Counted from the first letter of the stretch, positions 35,890-47,200 are shown. The stretch is 64,000 nucleotides of DNA from Massospora cicadina (GCA_022478985.1 JAKSZP010002709.1:124001-188000); one strand, 5' to 3'. Made by a program: numbers and translations. Notes: generated from the letters alone by a model not told the origin.

Positions 35890-36560
35890 GAATCATATTA
35901 TTGACGTCAGGGAGGCTCAACCCATCCTCTCAAAATTCTACAAAAAATCAAAAGTTGAGGAGCTACAGATGCGGACCAAGCTCAAACAGCTTCTGGACGC
36001 TAGGTTGTCAATGCCTTTCCAAAGCCCTTGGTCATCCCCTCTCCTATTGATAAAAAAGAAAAATGGAGGTCATTGGGTAGTGATAGACTACTTCAAACTT
36101 AACAACCTCACCAAGAAGGTTAGTTACCCTATCCTTTGCATTGATGACACTCTGGCCCAACTCTCTGGGTATAAATTCTTCTCCGCCGTGGACTTTGATA
36201 GCGGGTACTGGCAGATGAACCTTTCTCCACAGGATTAGGATAATTGTGCCCTTATCTGCAGCATGGTTTGTTCCAACACAATCGGCTACCTCAGAGGTTG
36301 TGTAACGCGCCTGCTATTTTTCAGCAGGCAATGAATCACACTCTACAGGATCTTAAGCTGAGCTGTGTATTTGTTTATCTTGATGTCATTGGCCTTCTCC
36401 AAGACTTTCAACAAGCTTCTTACAACCTAAAGGAAGTGTCCCAACACTTAAGGAAATCTAATATTAAACTGAAGCCCTCCAAATACACGTTCTTCCAGAA
36501 GAAGATGGATTTCCTTGGGCACATTATTTCAAAAGATGGGATTCAACCCCTATAAGATAA
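35890..36560 (+). pseudogene. Reverse transcriptase remnant of element B
   Basis: The frame at 35969-36238 holds SPWSSPLLLIKKKNGGHWVV, YPILCIDDTLAQLSG and FFSAVDFDSGYWQMNLSPQD, then a TAG where Gln is expected. After a frameshift, 36244-36555 gives RLCNAPAIFQQAMN, the catalytic box as VYLDVIGL (second Asp lost), KPSKYTFFQKKMDFLGHIIS and KDGIQPL. Fingers, palm and thumb are all recognisable and in order. Confidence 0.85.
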
Positions 36561-36564
36561 GGTT

Positions 36565-37200
36565 GAAGCGATATCCATAATACCTGTTCCCAAAACCCTT
36601 TGTGACATTCAGGTTTTTCTGGGCATAATGGGGTATTACCATCAATTTATCCCCAAGTTCACCCAGATCAGTGAGCCCCTCATACGTCTCTTGGCTAAGA
36701 ATACCCTGTTTCATTAGGGTGCTGAACAAAAGGCTGCGTTTGAGAAACTGAAGGCTTTGCTGCAACAAAGGCCTATCCTCCGCCACCCTGACTATGACAA
36801 TCCCTTCATGTTGTTAACAGACGCCTCTGATTCCGCTGTTGGAGCTATCTTGGCTCAGTTGGATAAAATGGGGCCTATAATCCAATATCCTACTTCAGTA
36901 AGATGCTCTAAAAAGCTGAACGCAACTACAGTTTCACTGAAAAGGAGTAACTTGCCGTCTTACTTGCTGTCAAATACTACCGCCCTTTTTTATATGGTAC
37001 TTCATTTAATGTGAATAAGACCACACCTCAGTAAATTGGTTACAGAATATGAAAGATACCACCAGATGGTTGACTTGCTGGGCTCTTAGATCCATCATCA
37101 TGATATGAATAATTGAGCTTTAGGATGGAACGCGCCACATGAATGTAAATGGGTTGACGCGGCTGCCAGTTTTCACTTAGACAATAGTGAAGTTGAGAGG
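36565..37200 (+). pseudogene. RNase H remnant of element B
   Basis: The frame at 36757-37014 carries PILRHPDYDNPFMLLTDASD, then SAVGAILAQLDKMGPIIQYP. The first catalytic Asp (TDAS) is present. The part after SVRCSKKLN decays and the connection domain toward 37200 is out of frame. Confidence 0.8.
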
Positions 37201-37329
37201 TTACATGTCCACCTAATGAACCCTGACTTGTGGGCTGATGAAGATGAACCAGTACAAAAGATGCTAACTCAGAATTCCAGTGACACCAAGGTGGAGAGTG
37301 GGAAGCTATATAAGAAGTAGGGGTCAATT

Positions 37330-38077
37330 AGTTGCCTTATCTATGGCCGTCAGAGTGAGTACCTGTGATCCTGAAGTCCCACATTTTTATGGGCCATGGC
37401 GGAATCCAAAAAACCTACAAGTGGGTTAAAGAGTGGTATTACTAGGAGGGCATCTTGGAGACCATGGATGAAGTCCTGGCTTCCTGTCTGACCTGTAAAA
37501 GCAGACCAGCTTCAAGACACGTTATCAGTGACAACCTACTACGCCCCAACAACCCTTCCACACCATAAGTTTAGATGTGGTAGGTCCTCTCCCTCAGACT
37601 ACTGGGGGAAATCGTTATATCTTGGTTGGAATTGATCATTTCACCAAATGGGTTGAAGCTGTTTCTCTCACCCACTCAGACTTCCAAAGCCACTGCTACC
37701 TTCTTACAGCAATACATTTTCATGCGACATGGTTGCTCCCAGGTCCTCCTTTGTGACAATTGGAAAAACTTTACCTCCTGAGTGGTAAAGCTCCTCAACA
37801 CCTCCATGGGAACACAACAACTCTTCTTGGACCCCTACAAATCATCCACAAATGTGCCATAGAAAGAGATAATGGAACCTTGGTCTCTATACTCCAAAAA
37901 ATGGACAATTCAGACCCTCTTCACTGGATTCTCTACCTACCCAACGCATTCATGGCCTATTGTATTAATTATCATTGCATCCTCAAAATGTCCCCTTTCC
38001 ATGTGTTGTATGGGTGAGAACCTGGGGTGCCAGCTTTAAAAGCTAAAGATATTTTCTCGACAGGACTGACCCTGAAC
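37330..38077 (+). pseudogene. Integrase remnant of element B, first part
   Basis: The HHCC-like region (37370-37500) and the catalytic core follow in mixed frames: LDVVGPLPQTTGGNRYILVG-like residues near 37570-37630, FTKWVEAVSLTHS near 37640-37680, and LLCDNWKNFTS near 37746-37780, where Trp replaces the Gly of DNGKNF. The frame is cut at 38077 by element D. Confidence 0.75.
38073..38077 (+). repeat. Target-site duplication of element D, left (TGAAC)
   Basis: TGAAC directly precedes the left LTR of D and is repeated exactly at 49317-49321 after the right LTR. Confidence 0.85.
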
Positions 38078-38736
38078 TTTAATGGATGGGCTCATGCCAA
38101 TATGCCATGAAGGAATTGGGTAGTAAGAGCCATGTTGCTGACCATACTATGGACAGGCCTGCAGAAGCCCATCCCCAAACCCTCCCACCATGCCTCATCA
38201 ATGCCATATATTCCTGCACCACTGTTCCCATGACGCTGCACATCAACAGCAGGGTCTGGCTCCATGAGAGGGCTGAGAACAACGTTAACGCCACACCAAG
38301 CTCACTGGTTGAGCTCATCACTTTAATCCAATAAAATAATTTTAATAAAATAAGCTTTATAATAGCAAGCGAATTTTATTAAAATTTCCTGATTTTTTTA
38401 GAAGACGCAACTGGCCATTAGGCCCCAGCCCCTAATAAATATGAATCTGTTAGTCTTTTACTAAGCTCCCTCCTATGTTAGGCTCTCTTGAACACCATCC
38501 AACACATCGCTCATAAAGACTTCACATCCCACCAGATCATCATCCACGCCGTTCATAACCCCAATGTCATATTTTCTCAGATGCATCTCGGTCTCAGAAC
38601 TTTGAATCTCTCATTCTCAATCATATGACTCCTCATCCAACTCACCAACTCTGACTTCCTTGAATTATTCTCCAACACTTCTCTCCTATTTGAGGCCCTT
38701 CCTATCAAAATGAAGTAAGGATTGAGTGTCACCTTA
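38078..38736 (-). repeat. 3' LTR of element D (left copy), part 1
   Basis: It aligns with 48616-49272, for example GGAATTGGGTAGTAAGAGCC in both. It stops at the CCTTA target of element C and resumes at 44302. The sister LTR reads CCTGA there, so it shows the uninterrupted site. Confidence 0.9.
38732..38736 (+). repeat. Target-site duplication of element C, left (CCTTA)
   Basis: CCTTA precedes the TGTAAC start of C and is repeated at 44297-44301 right after its GTTACA end. Confidence 0.93.
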
Positions 38737-39382
38737 TGTAACAGATCAGGAGGCACCTGATCCATACATTGGTTTGGATCAGGTGGAGTTTGATCTGAAT
38801 GTGACCTAATTCAATGGGCATTGAACTTGGTAAGTTCAGAATAGGGTGAAATCGCCATTATGAACCCAAATTTCATCTACAGAATGATGACGAGCTTATG
38901 TGGGGTGTGGATGGTGATTCAGTGGGATGGAGAATCTTCACTAATGATGTGGTGGTCAGGGCTCAGAAGAGTCTAACTAAAAAGAAAGCTTATTTGATAT
39001 TTGCAGTGCACTATTTAAGGGAAGACGTTGCAGCTCTTTAGGGCAGTTGCATCTTCTATGAGGAATTTGGAAATAAAGAATTCTGGCTAGCTCATATTAC
39101 ATTAATTTTATTTAGTAAAATAAGTTGGATCAGATCGAAGACATGAGCTCCACCAGTGAGCTCGGTGTGGAGTTGGCATCGTTCTCAGCCCTTTTCTGGT
39201 CCTAGACCCTGCTACTGATGTGTAGTGTCGTGGGAACAGTGGTATGAGAATATGTGGCAACAACAAGACATGGCAGTCAGGTTTGGTGATGGGCCTCTGC
39301 AGGCCTGTACCTAGTATGGTCAGTAACATGGCTCTTACTCCCAATTCATTCGTTGCATATTGGCGCAAACCCGCCCGTTACA
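38737..39382 (+). repeat. 5' LTR of element C
   Basis: It is 646 bp. TATTTAAG at 39012-39019 is a likely TATA box; AGTTGCATCT at 39045-39054 is the proposed RNA start that pairs with the primer site. Confidence 0.92.
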
Positions 39383-39394
39383 TTAGATGCAACT
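39383..39394 (+). promoter_or_regulatory. Putative self-primer binding site of element C
   Basis: TTAGATGCAACT starts at the first base after the LTR and does not match a tRNA end (no TGG). AGATGCAACT is exactly complementary to AGTTGCATCT at 39045-39054 and 43962-43971, about 33 nt after TATTTAAG in the LTR. This is the Tf1 arrangement, in which the RNA 5' end primes its own copying. Confidence 0.72.
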
Positions 39395-40300
39395 CCAATA
39401 CTTTCTTGTCAGTTTTGTGGGGCCCCAAGAAGAGGAGGTGGTCCCAGGAGGGGAGGGTTAGTACCTGCATGTGGTGACGGTGGTGATGGTGAGCTTCTCC
39501 TCACGTTCATAATAAGAGAGGTGATTTGAGTGTGTGGTTCAAGACCCATTAGGATGGAGGAATGCAAAGGGGATCTGCATCCCCAAAAGGTTGGGCAGCT
39601 TTGCCCATGGAAGCTTTAGAGAAGATCCACCAAGTAGTGTCATGGATTCATTTTCAGGCTTGTTGGCTCAAGAAATGGGTGGTGAGACCCCTTTCTCATT
39701 GAAGATCATGCAAATAGTAAAAGCACTACCCCTGGAACTTTCTGGGTGGGTGCAAGAGTTGGTTAAAGAGCAAGGACGCCTTCCTGGATCCATGGATGAG
39801 TGTGTGGACTGGATTAATTGAGCGGCCTGTTTGGATGAGGCGCAGGTTGAGGCGTGGTCAGCTTTGTTGACAGTATGTCAGGGCCAAGGATTAGTGGAAG
39901 AATATGGGTGGGTTTCTGATCATTGGCAAAGGTAGCAAGAGTTTCGGATTTGCAATCATTGCAAATGTTCAGACAAGGGCTGCAAGCATACATGTTGGCC
40001 GCCATGGCGGCTGCTAAAGTTCAGGTTTGTTGGCGGAGGAGATTGGTTTGGCAATGCAAGTGGAAAAACAATTGGCGTTGGCGCATAACCAGCGAGAAAA
40101 TTCAATGTCCCTGGGAAGAGTCCAGTTGCCCGTCGTTGCCAGCAGAGGATGAGGGGGCTGGCGTGGTTCTCCACAGAATTTTGGGTATATCCATGGAGGA
40201 TCCCGTCAGGGTAGTGGTGAGGAATCTGGGGAAAACAGGCCAGGGTCCCAGGCAGAGCTATAATCCCTGACCTACCTTACCTGCAAATTTGTAATCTGAG
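39395..40300 (+). pseudogene. Gag remnant of element C
   Basis: The frame at 39534-39821 includes ETPFSLKIMQIVKALPLE and LPGSMDECVDWIN, matching the gag of D at 48138-48338. A stop at 39819 (TGA, probably from CGA) ends it; the frame then reads on through a Cys/His-rich run, ICNHCKCSDKGCKHTC, near 39943-39993, possibly a decayed zinc knuckle. Near the start (39395-39480) a CXXCG-like element recurs in D. Gag would build the particle. Confidence 0.75.
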
Positions 40301-40335
40301 GATGTTTCTAACATTAAACCTTCTTCTTCATTTTA

Positions 40336-40650
40336 TCCCAGGTTATTTATTCCAGTTGAGCTATACTCACACGGTTGGACTGAGAAGGTGATGGCTCTGG
40401 TGGATATAGGGGCTGAGAAAATTATGTGGAGTTTGCCTTAGCAGTACATTTGCAATTGGATATGAGAAGGTGTCCTGAGGTGGTGTTCGCCAATGTGTTG
40501 AGAAGAGCCCCATCATGGGTTCTGGAGCCCTTGATTGTCATTTGGCAGAACCTCTTTTGGTTGAAGGAGGGTTTCTGTGCGATCTGGAACCTGGACCACC
40601 CTGTGGTTCTAGGGATGTGATGGTGGCATTGTTTTCAGCCACAGATTGAT
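40336..40650 (+). pseudogene. Protease remnant of element C
   Basis: Near 40390-40430 a frame reads KVMALVDIGAEKIMW. It aligns to the LVDSGA active site of chromovirus proteases, with Ile replacing Ser, then a TAG. Fragment 40426-40620 lies in another frame. Confidence 0.65.
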
Positions 40651-41715
40651 ATGTTGCATAAAACAATTACCTTATCACCCCAGATTGGACCTCAGATGAT
40701 GTGGAAGATGGAGGTCGTGGGTGACATCCTGAGCGGATGCAGGAGCTTAGGGGGAATGCAGGAGGTAGAGCTACCACCCAAATATAGCGACTTCATTGAC
40801 ATATTTGGTCCTATTGGAAGTTCGCCCTTTTCCCCTATGGGTTCTTTTGCATTCTCATTTCAGTTTAAGGAGGGATCAGAGCTTCACTGGGGATGCCCGG
40901 TCTATGCTTTTAATGACTGTGCCAGAGAAGCATTGGAGATCCATGTGGAGTCAATGTTAAACAGGGGTTTAATTATGCCCTCCACGTCTCCTGTGGTGTC
41001 TCCTGTGTTGTTAGTACCAAATGCGAGTGGCAATTTATGCCCATGTGTGGATTTCCGACGTTTAAACACAGTCATGGAGCCAGATCTGTATTCAATGCCC
41101 CTTTTGGAGGACATTCTTCTAATGGTTACTGGATGCACAATGTTTACAAAGCTTGACCTTGCGGATGCATTTAATCAGATTCTGGTGAGACTAGAGTATC
41201 AGCATTACACAGCGTTCAAGTGCCACAAGGGGGTGTACCAATAACATGTGATGCCATTCAGACTGAGGGATGCTCCAGCGGTATTCCAGCAGATGATCAA
41301 CTATGTCCTTAGTGGGATGATCAGACAATGTTGTGCCGCTTATATGGACGATAAATTAGTGTTCTCGCGGTTACAGGAGGAGCATGTACGTGATGTCCAG
41401 GAAGTTCTGGGGGTGATTGGCCATATGAGTTTAAGGTTAAAGCCCTCCAAGTGTGAGTTCAACCAGAGTTTGGTAACGTTCCTCAGCAACGTGGTATTCC
41501 AAAATGGATTGGGGGTGTGTCTGGATAAGCTTCAGGTGGTGAGGGCATGGAAGGCCCCCACAGATCAGATGGGGGTGCAAAGTTTTTTGGGAATGTTGAA
41601 CTTCCTTAGTCGGTTTGTTAAAAATCTTTCCCAGACAGCCTTACTGCTCACACGTTTGACCCAAGACGTTCCATTTGTATGGGGAAAGGAGGAAGCGCAG
41701 GCATTTTCCTACTAA
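40651..41715 (+). pseudogene. Reverse transcriptase of element C, nearly complete
   Basis: Two long frames: 40651-41244 ends in a TAA right after CHKGVYQ, where a Tyr or Gln codon is expected, and 41248-41715 continues in the same frame. Motifs are SPVLLVPNASGNLCPCVDFR, RRLNTVMEPDLYSMPLLEDI, FTKLDLADAFNQILV, MPFRLRDAPAVFQQM, AAYMDDKLVFS (catalytic YMDD intact) and LKPSKCEFNQSLVTFL. The thumb ends with SFLGMLNFLSRFV. A single stop separates it from a full RT domain. It is the best-preserved RT in the window. Confidence 0.88.
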
Positions 41716-42180
41716 AGGGTAAGTTACTTAGTGCACCTGTGCTGGCCCATCTGGATCCCAAGAAACCCTTTTTGGTTGAGACAGACGCTTCAAATTATGC
41801 CGTGGGGGCGGTATTGCTTCAGAAAGGGGAAGATGGGTTGGAGCATCCCATATGTTACTTCAGCTGCAAGTTGCTCCTTGAAGAAACAAAATACCTGATA
41901 TATGATAAGGAATGTTGGTGGTGATGGCAGCCGTGCGTGAATGGCAACATCACCTGCTCTATGCCCAACATCCTTTTGTTATTTGAATGGACCTCAAAGC
42001 CTTGTAGTATTATTGTGAACCCATAAAAATGAACCAGTGGTAATCCAGATGGCATGTGGAGCTGGTCTGTTATGATTTCTGGGTGGAATACAGGCTTGGG
42101 GATTCGAATGTCCTGGAGGATTGGTTGAGTCAAGATGGAGCTTTTGTGTATGAGAAGGAGGAATTGGAGGAGTTCAACAC
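41679..42180 (+). pseudogene. RNase H and connection remnant of element C
   Basis: The frame at 41679-41924 gives PVLAHLDPKKPFLVETDASN, then YAVGAVLLQKGEDGLEHPIC and EETKYLIYDKE. Catalytic Asp (TDAS) and Glu (DKE) are present. After 41924 a shift occurs; the connection region reads LVCYDFWVEYRLGDSNVLED at about 42062-42120. Confidence 0.83.
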
Positions 42181-43360
42181 AGCGACGATGTTCCAACTGG
42201 ACCAATTTGCAATGGTTGAAGATAGGGGGAGTGTGTTGGGGGAGGAAGTTTTCCAGAAGCAGAGGAGCGCGGAATTCGCCAAAAGGCTTATATCTGAGAT
42301 GATGGAGGGTCAACTGCACCGGTACCATGCATATTTCATGAAGAGGGTTGGGGTGATGTACCACAAGTCACGGGTATGGGTATCTAACCCATCTCTACAA
42401 TGGGAGGTAATCTGGGCTTCTCATGACCATCTGCTGGTGGGTCACCCAGGAGTAGGGAAGACAATGGAATTAGTACAGTGAGAGTATTTGTGGCTGGGCC
42501 TTTTTGAGGATGCCAGATGTATGTATGGGAGTGTTTGGTATGTGAGAAGTCAAAACCATCAAAACTAACCACCATTGGGTAAGTTGAATCCACTGCCAAT
42601 ACTGCAGGCCCCTTGGAGTTCTATTAGTGTTGATTTCATAGTGGGACTTCCAAAGGTGCAGGGGAAGGACGCAATTGTGGTGGTTGTGGATAGACTTACC
42701 AAATATGCTGAGTTCTTCCCATGTACTGGGAGTTTTTTGGCAAAGGATGCGGCAAGGGTTTTCATTGATGAGGTGACTTCCTGACATGGATTACCTGAGG
42801 AGATCATCTTGGACTGTGGCCCACAATTTATTTCAAAATTCTGGTCAAGTCTACTGGGAAGTCTGGAAATCAGGCCGGGTTGGTCCTCAGCATACCATCC
42901 ACAATCCAATGGTCAAATGGAGAGGGTGAACCAGATACTTGAACAATATCTGTAATGTTACATGTCTGATTGACAGGATGACTGGGTATCGTGGGTCTGG
43001 ATGGCCCAGTTTGCTTACAAAAACCACTCTCAATCCTCAACAGGTATGTCGCCATTTTTGCAAATCATGGACTCAACCCTAGATCGAACAGGGGATCTGC
43101 ATGCAGCATGTGTCAGGGGGCGAATGAGATGTTATGTACCATGTCAGAAATCAGAAAGATGCTACAGAGGAACTTGGAGCAGTCAATAGCTCAGAAGAAG
43201 TGGCAGGCAGATCAACGGATGGTGCCAGATCTGACGTTTAGCCTGGGGAAAGGGTTTTGGTGGCGTCCAAGAACTATGCCATCCCAGTAAAGAGTCGTAA
43301 GCTGGGTCCAAAGTTTTTAGCCCATACCAGATTTTCAGAGCCAATAATTTTGGGTTGCCT
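42181..43360 (+). pseudogene. Integrase remnant of element C
   Basis: The zinc-binding part near 42410-42480 retains ASHDHLLVGHPGVGKTMELV (the two His); the Cys pair is lost to a TGA and shift near 42480-42560. The core at 42575-42950 shows SVDFIVGLPKVQGKDAIVVV, DRLTKYAEFFPC, LPEEIILDCGPQFISKFW and SSAYHPQSNGQMERVNQILE: all three catalytic residues of the DDE triad are present. Stops at 42782 and 42953 replace Gln-like codons. The tail to 43360 is in two frames. Confidence 0.85.
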
Positions 43361-43640
43361 TGGAGTTGAGTTTGCCAGTGGGGTCCAGAGCACATCTGGT
43401 AATTCATGCTTCCCAGTTACAGGCTTTTGGGGGTGAGGGGCCAGAGCATCCTGGTCTGCTGAGTCCTAGAGAAGGGGAGATGCCAGAGTATAAAGTGGAA
43501 CGAATACTGGATGCCAAGTGGGTGAGAGGCTGGCAGCAACTGCTGGTGAAGTGGAAGGGCTATCCGGTAGAGAAGGCGATGTGGCAAATGATGGAGGACT
43601 GTGACAGTGTCCAGAGAAGGTCTGGGAGTTCTGGTCTTCA
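43361..43640 (+). pseudogene. GPF-type tail and chromodomain of element C
   Basis: The frame at 43360-43656 includes AHLVIHASQLQAF, EYKVERILDAKWVRGWQQLL and VKWKGYPVEKAMWQMMEDCD: a complete chromodomain with its aromatic positions Y, W and W. Chromodomains target integration to histone-marked chromatin. The piece itself is intact; upstream pol is not. Confidence 0.85.
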
Positions 43641-43651
43641 CAGGGGGGTGA
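43641..43651 (+). promoter_or_regulatory. Polypurine tract of element C
   Basis: CAGGGGGGTGA abuts the 3' LTR. The same GGGGTGA form adjoins the LTRs of D, G and H. Confidence 0.8.
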
Positions 43652-44296
43652 TGTAACGGATCAGGAGGCACCTGATCCATACATTGGTTCATATCAGGTG
43701 GAGTTTGATCCAAATGTGGCCCTAATTCAATGAGCATCGAAATCAGTAAGTTCAGAATTGGGTGAAATCGCCATCCTGAACCCAAATCACATCCACAGAA
43801 TGACAATGAGCTTATGCGGGGTGTGGATGGTGATTCAGTGGGATGGCGAATATTTGCTGATGATGTGGTGGTCAGGGCTCAGAAGGGTCTAACTTAAAAA
43901 GAAAGCCTATTCGTTATTTTCAGTGCACTATTTAAGGGAAGACGTTGCAGCCCTGTAGAGCAGTTGCATCTTTTACAAGGAATTTGGAAATAAAGGATAT
44001 TGGCTAGCTCAGATTACATTAATTTTTAGTAAAATAAGTCAGATCAGATTGAAGACATGAGCTCCACCAGTGAGCTCAGTGTGGAGTTGGCATCGTTCTC
44101 AGCCCTTTTCTGGTCCTAGACCCTGCTACTGATGTGCAGTGTCATGGGAACAGTGGTATGAGATTATGTGGCAATTATGAGACATGGCGGTCAGGTTTGG
44201 GGATGGGCCTCTGCAGGCCTGTACCTAGTATGGTCATAACATGGTTCTTACTGCCCAATTCGTTTGTTGTGTATTGATGCAAACCCACCCGTTACA
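43652..44296 (+). repeat. 3' LTR of element C
   Basis: It is 645 bp, TGTAACGG to GTTACA, followed by the CCTTA duplication. AGTTGCATCT recurs at 43962-43971. Confidence 0.92.
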
Positions 44297-44301
44297 CCTT
44301 A

Positions 44302-44343
44302 TCTGAAGCAATGTGCAGATCAGGTGCAGCCTGATCCAATACA
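44302..44343 (-). repeat. 3' LTR of element D (left copy), part 2
   Basis: It continues 38078-38736 across element C and matches 49275-49316 (CTGAAGCAATGTGC, CAGGTGCAGCCTGATCCA). Confidence 0.9.
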
Positions 44344-44354
44344 TCACACCCCCT
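44344..44354 (-). promoter_or_regulatory. Polypurine tract of element D
   Basis: The plus strand reads TCACACCCCCT; on the minus strand AGGGGGTGTGA directly precedes the LTR. Confidence 0.75.
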
Positions 44355-44935
44355 GCAAGGCCCAAAACTCCTGGACCTTTCTCAGGAATCATGCGCAATC
44401 TTCCACATCACCTCCTCTACTGGGTAAACTTTCCACTTCACCAGCAATTGCTGCTGGCCCTTCACCCATATCACATCCAATATCCGTTCCACCTCATATT
44501 CCAGAACGTCCCCTTCCCTAGTGTTTAACAGTCCTGGTTGACCTAAACCTTTTCATTTTGAATGCCTGTAACTGGAAAGCATGAATCACCAGATGGGCCT
44601 TAGAAACTTCTGGCAATTTCAATTTGAAAGCAACCTGATTAATGACTCAAGTGATCTGGTATTGGCCCAAAAACTTCAGTCCCAGCTTATGACTCTTAAC
44701 CAGAACAGAATAGTTCTTAGCCGCCACCAATACCCAGTCTCCAGGCTCAAACTCTATATCCAGCACTCTGCGTCAATCTGCCTGATGCTTCTGCCAAGCC
44801 ACTGATTGCTTCAAATTTCCTCATAGCTTCTTTATGATATCCGCCATGGTATGCGCCATCTCATCTGCCCCCTGACATAATCCACCCATGGAACCCCATT
44901 TGATCTGGGATTTAGACCATGATTCATGAAAATTG
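44355..44935 (-). pseudogene. Chromodomain and integrase tail remnant of element D
   Basis: The minus strand mirrors 42950-43640 of element C: GKWKV-like residues with WQQLL and VKW near 44480-44400, and the AHLVIHAFQLQ-type block near 44620-44560. Frames are broken and the chromodomain is only partly readable. The boundaries are rough. Confidence 0.65.
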
Positions 44936-45775
44936 GAGTCATTCCTGTTTAAAATTGACAATTATTGTTATAAGTGAACTGGGACATCCAAACCCACAGG
45001 ACCCAGTCATCCTACCAATTGGAAATGAAACACTAGAGATACTGCTAAGTATCTGATTCACCTTCTCCATCTGTCCGTCAGATTGGGGATGGTATGCCGA
45101 GGACTGACCAGGCCTAATTTCCAAATTCCCCAGCAAACTCAACCAGAATTTTGAGACAAATTGTGGACCACAGTCCAAAATAGTTTCCTCAGGTAATCCA
45201 TGCTGGGAGAATACTTCATCAATGAAAATTCTTACTGCATCCTTTGCTGAAAAACTCCCTATACATGGGAAAAACTCAGAATATTTGGTCAGTCTATCCA
45301 TGACCACCATAACCGCATCCTTCCCCTGCACCCTCAGAAGACCCATTATAAAATTAACGCTAATTGAACTCCATGGTGCACATGGCATCTGCATTGGGTT
45401 TAACTTACCTGATGGAGGTCCCCTTGAGGGTTTCAATTTTGCACATACTAAACACTCCCTCACATACTTCTTGACATCCTTCCACAGGCCTGGCCACAAA
45501 TAGTCCCATTGCACCAACTCCATCATCATATCTGATCCCGGATGACCTGCCAATGGATGATCATGAGAGACCTGAATTACCTCCCAATATAACGATGGAT
45601 TGGGCACCCATACGCAAGAATCGTGGTATACAACCCCACGCCTCTTCATTAAGGATCTATGGCGCCCATGTGACTGTCCTTCCTTTATCTCAGCCTTTAA
45701 TCGCCATCCAAATTCTGACCTTATTTTCTTCTGGTGGACTTCCTCCCCCAACTCACTCCCCCCACCCTCAATCAT
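44936..45775 (-). pseudogene. Integrase of element D, long open frame
   Basis: This is the longest open frame in the window, 278 codons on the minus strand. The zinc domain is complete: HDHPLAGHPGSDMMMELVQW then CLVCAKLKPSRG. The core reads SISVNFIMGLLRVQGKDAVM, DRLTKYSEFFPC, LDCGPQFVSKFWLSLL and HPQSDGQMEKVNQILSS. The first catalytic Asp (SVDF in C) is Asn here, a G to A change, so catalysis should be lost even though the frame is open. The C-terminal end shifts frame near 45000 relative to C. Confidence 0.88.
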
Positions 45776-45959
45776 TGCAAATTGATCAGGTCAGAACATC
45801 GTGGCTGTATTAAATTCCTCCAATTCATCCTTCTTATATGCTAAGCCTTCATCCTGACTCAACCAGTCTTCTGGAACATTTGTCAAACCTAGCCTGTATT
45901 CTACCCAGAAGTTGTATTGGACTAGCCCCACATGCCATCTGGCTTGCCGCTGGTTCATC

Positions 45960-46370
45960 TTTCTTGGTTCACAATAATATTCTAATGTTCTATGGTCTGT
46001 TCAAACAACAAAAGGGTGTCAGGCATAGAGCAGATGGTGCTGCCATTCCCGCAAGGCTGCCATCACCACTAGAAGTTTCTTATCATGTATCAGATAATTA
46101 GTTTTGGCAGGGTTCATCTTGTAGCTAAAATAACACACAGAGTGTTCAAGCTCATCTTCCCCTCCTGTAGTAACAATGCAACCACCGTGTAATCCAAAGC
46201 ATTAGTTTCTACCATGAATGGCTTCCCAGAATCTGGATGGGCCAAGACAGGCGCCATAAGTAACTTATCCTTTAATAATTCAAATGACCACTCCTCTTTT
46301 CTTCCCCACATGAATGGAACATCCTGCATTAGACATGTGTGAGGTAAGGCCATTTAGGATAGATTTCTTA
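45960..46370 (-). pseudogene. RNase H remnant of element D
   Basis: The frame at 46114-46353 reads LLMAPVLAHPDSGKPFMVET, then NALDYTVVALLLQEGKMSLN. The catalytic TDAS is changed to TNAL (Asp to Asn). The remaining blocks toward 45960 are in another frame. Confidence 0.78.
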
Positions 46371-46377
46371 AAAACTT

Positions 46378-47200
46378 TCATAGAAAGTTCAATGTTTCAC
46401 AAAAAAAACTCTGCACCCCCATTAGATCAGTAGGGGCCTTCCATACTCGCACCATGAGCAGTTTATCTGGACACACTCCTAATCCATTCTGGAACACCAC
46501 ATTGCCTAGGAATGTCACCAAACTTTGATTGAATTCACACTTGGAAGGTTTCAATCTAAGACCCATCCAGCCAATTGCCCCAGAACTTTCTGAACTTCTC
46601 AGACATGATCCTCTTGGGACTGTGAAAACACTAAGATATGATCCATATAGGCAGCACAGCATCGACTGATCATCTCTCCAAGGACATGATCAATCATCCA
46701 CTGAAACATCGCTGGGGTATTTCTAAGACTGAATGGCATCATGAAATATTGATACACCCCCAAGTGACACTTAAATGTGGTGTATTTTTGATGTTCTAGT
46801 ATTACCAATACCTGATTGAATGCATCTGTGAGGTCTAACTTTGTAAAAATGGTGCAACTGGTAACCATTGGGAGAATATCCTCCAACAAAGGCATTGGAT
46901 ATGGATCAGTCTCAGTGACCATGTTCAGACGTCAGAAATCCATGCATGGGCGTAGTTCACCAATTACTTTTGGCACTAGTAATATAGAAGACACAACTGA
47001 AGACTTAGAAGGCTCAATCAATCCTTTGTCCAACATTGATTTCATATGTCCCTCCAATGCTCCTTTTGCTCATTGGTTAAGAGGGCATACCAGACATCCC
47101 CAGGGAAGCCCTGACCCTTTTTTAAACCAGAATGAAAATGCAAAAGAACCAGTAGGGAAAAAGGCGAGTTTCCTATAGGACCAAATACACCCATAAAGTT
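46378..47200 (-). pseudogene. Reverse transcriptase remnant of element D
   Basis: The frame at 46599-46922 gives PMPLLEDILPMVTSCTIFTK, LDLTDAFNQVLVILEHQ, MMPFSLRNTPAMFQWMID and CCAAYMDHILVFSQSQEDHV; the catalytic YMDD is YMDH. The thumb continues at 46378-46662 with LRLKPSKCEFNQSLVTFLGN. The N-terminal fingers (46923-47200) are in other frames. Confidence 0.83.

Larger units (their letters stand above)
38737..44296 (+). mobile_element. Chromovirus C, youngest layer of the nest
   Basis: It is 5560 bp with LTRs at 38737-39382 (646 bp) and 43652-44296 (645 bp), each starting TGTAAC and ending GTTACA. Perfect CCTTA duplications lie outside. Polypurine tract, putative self-primer site, gag, protease, RT, RNase H, integrase and chromodomain are all present in order. 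It sits inside the left LTR of D in the opposite direction, so it is the youngest insertion here. The LTRs look roughly nine-tenths identical by eye. Confidence 0.95.

Noticed and set aside
42565..42909. Minus-strand open frame of 114 codons
   Set aside because: It is the antisense of the element C integrase core, which carries the DDE motif on the plus strand.
43088..43290. Separate small gene with Cys-rich content on the plus strand
   Set aside because: It lies in the integrase region of element C in a shifted frame, and aligned frames give integrase sequence.
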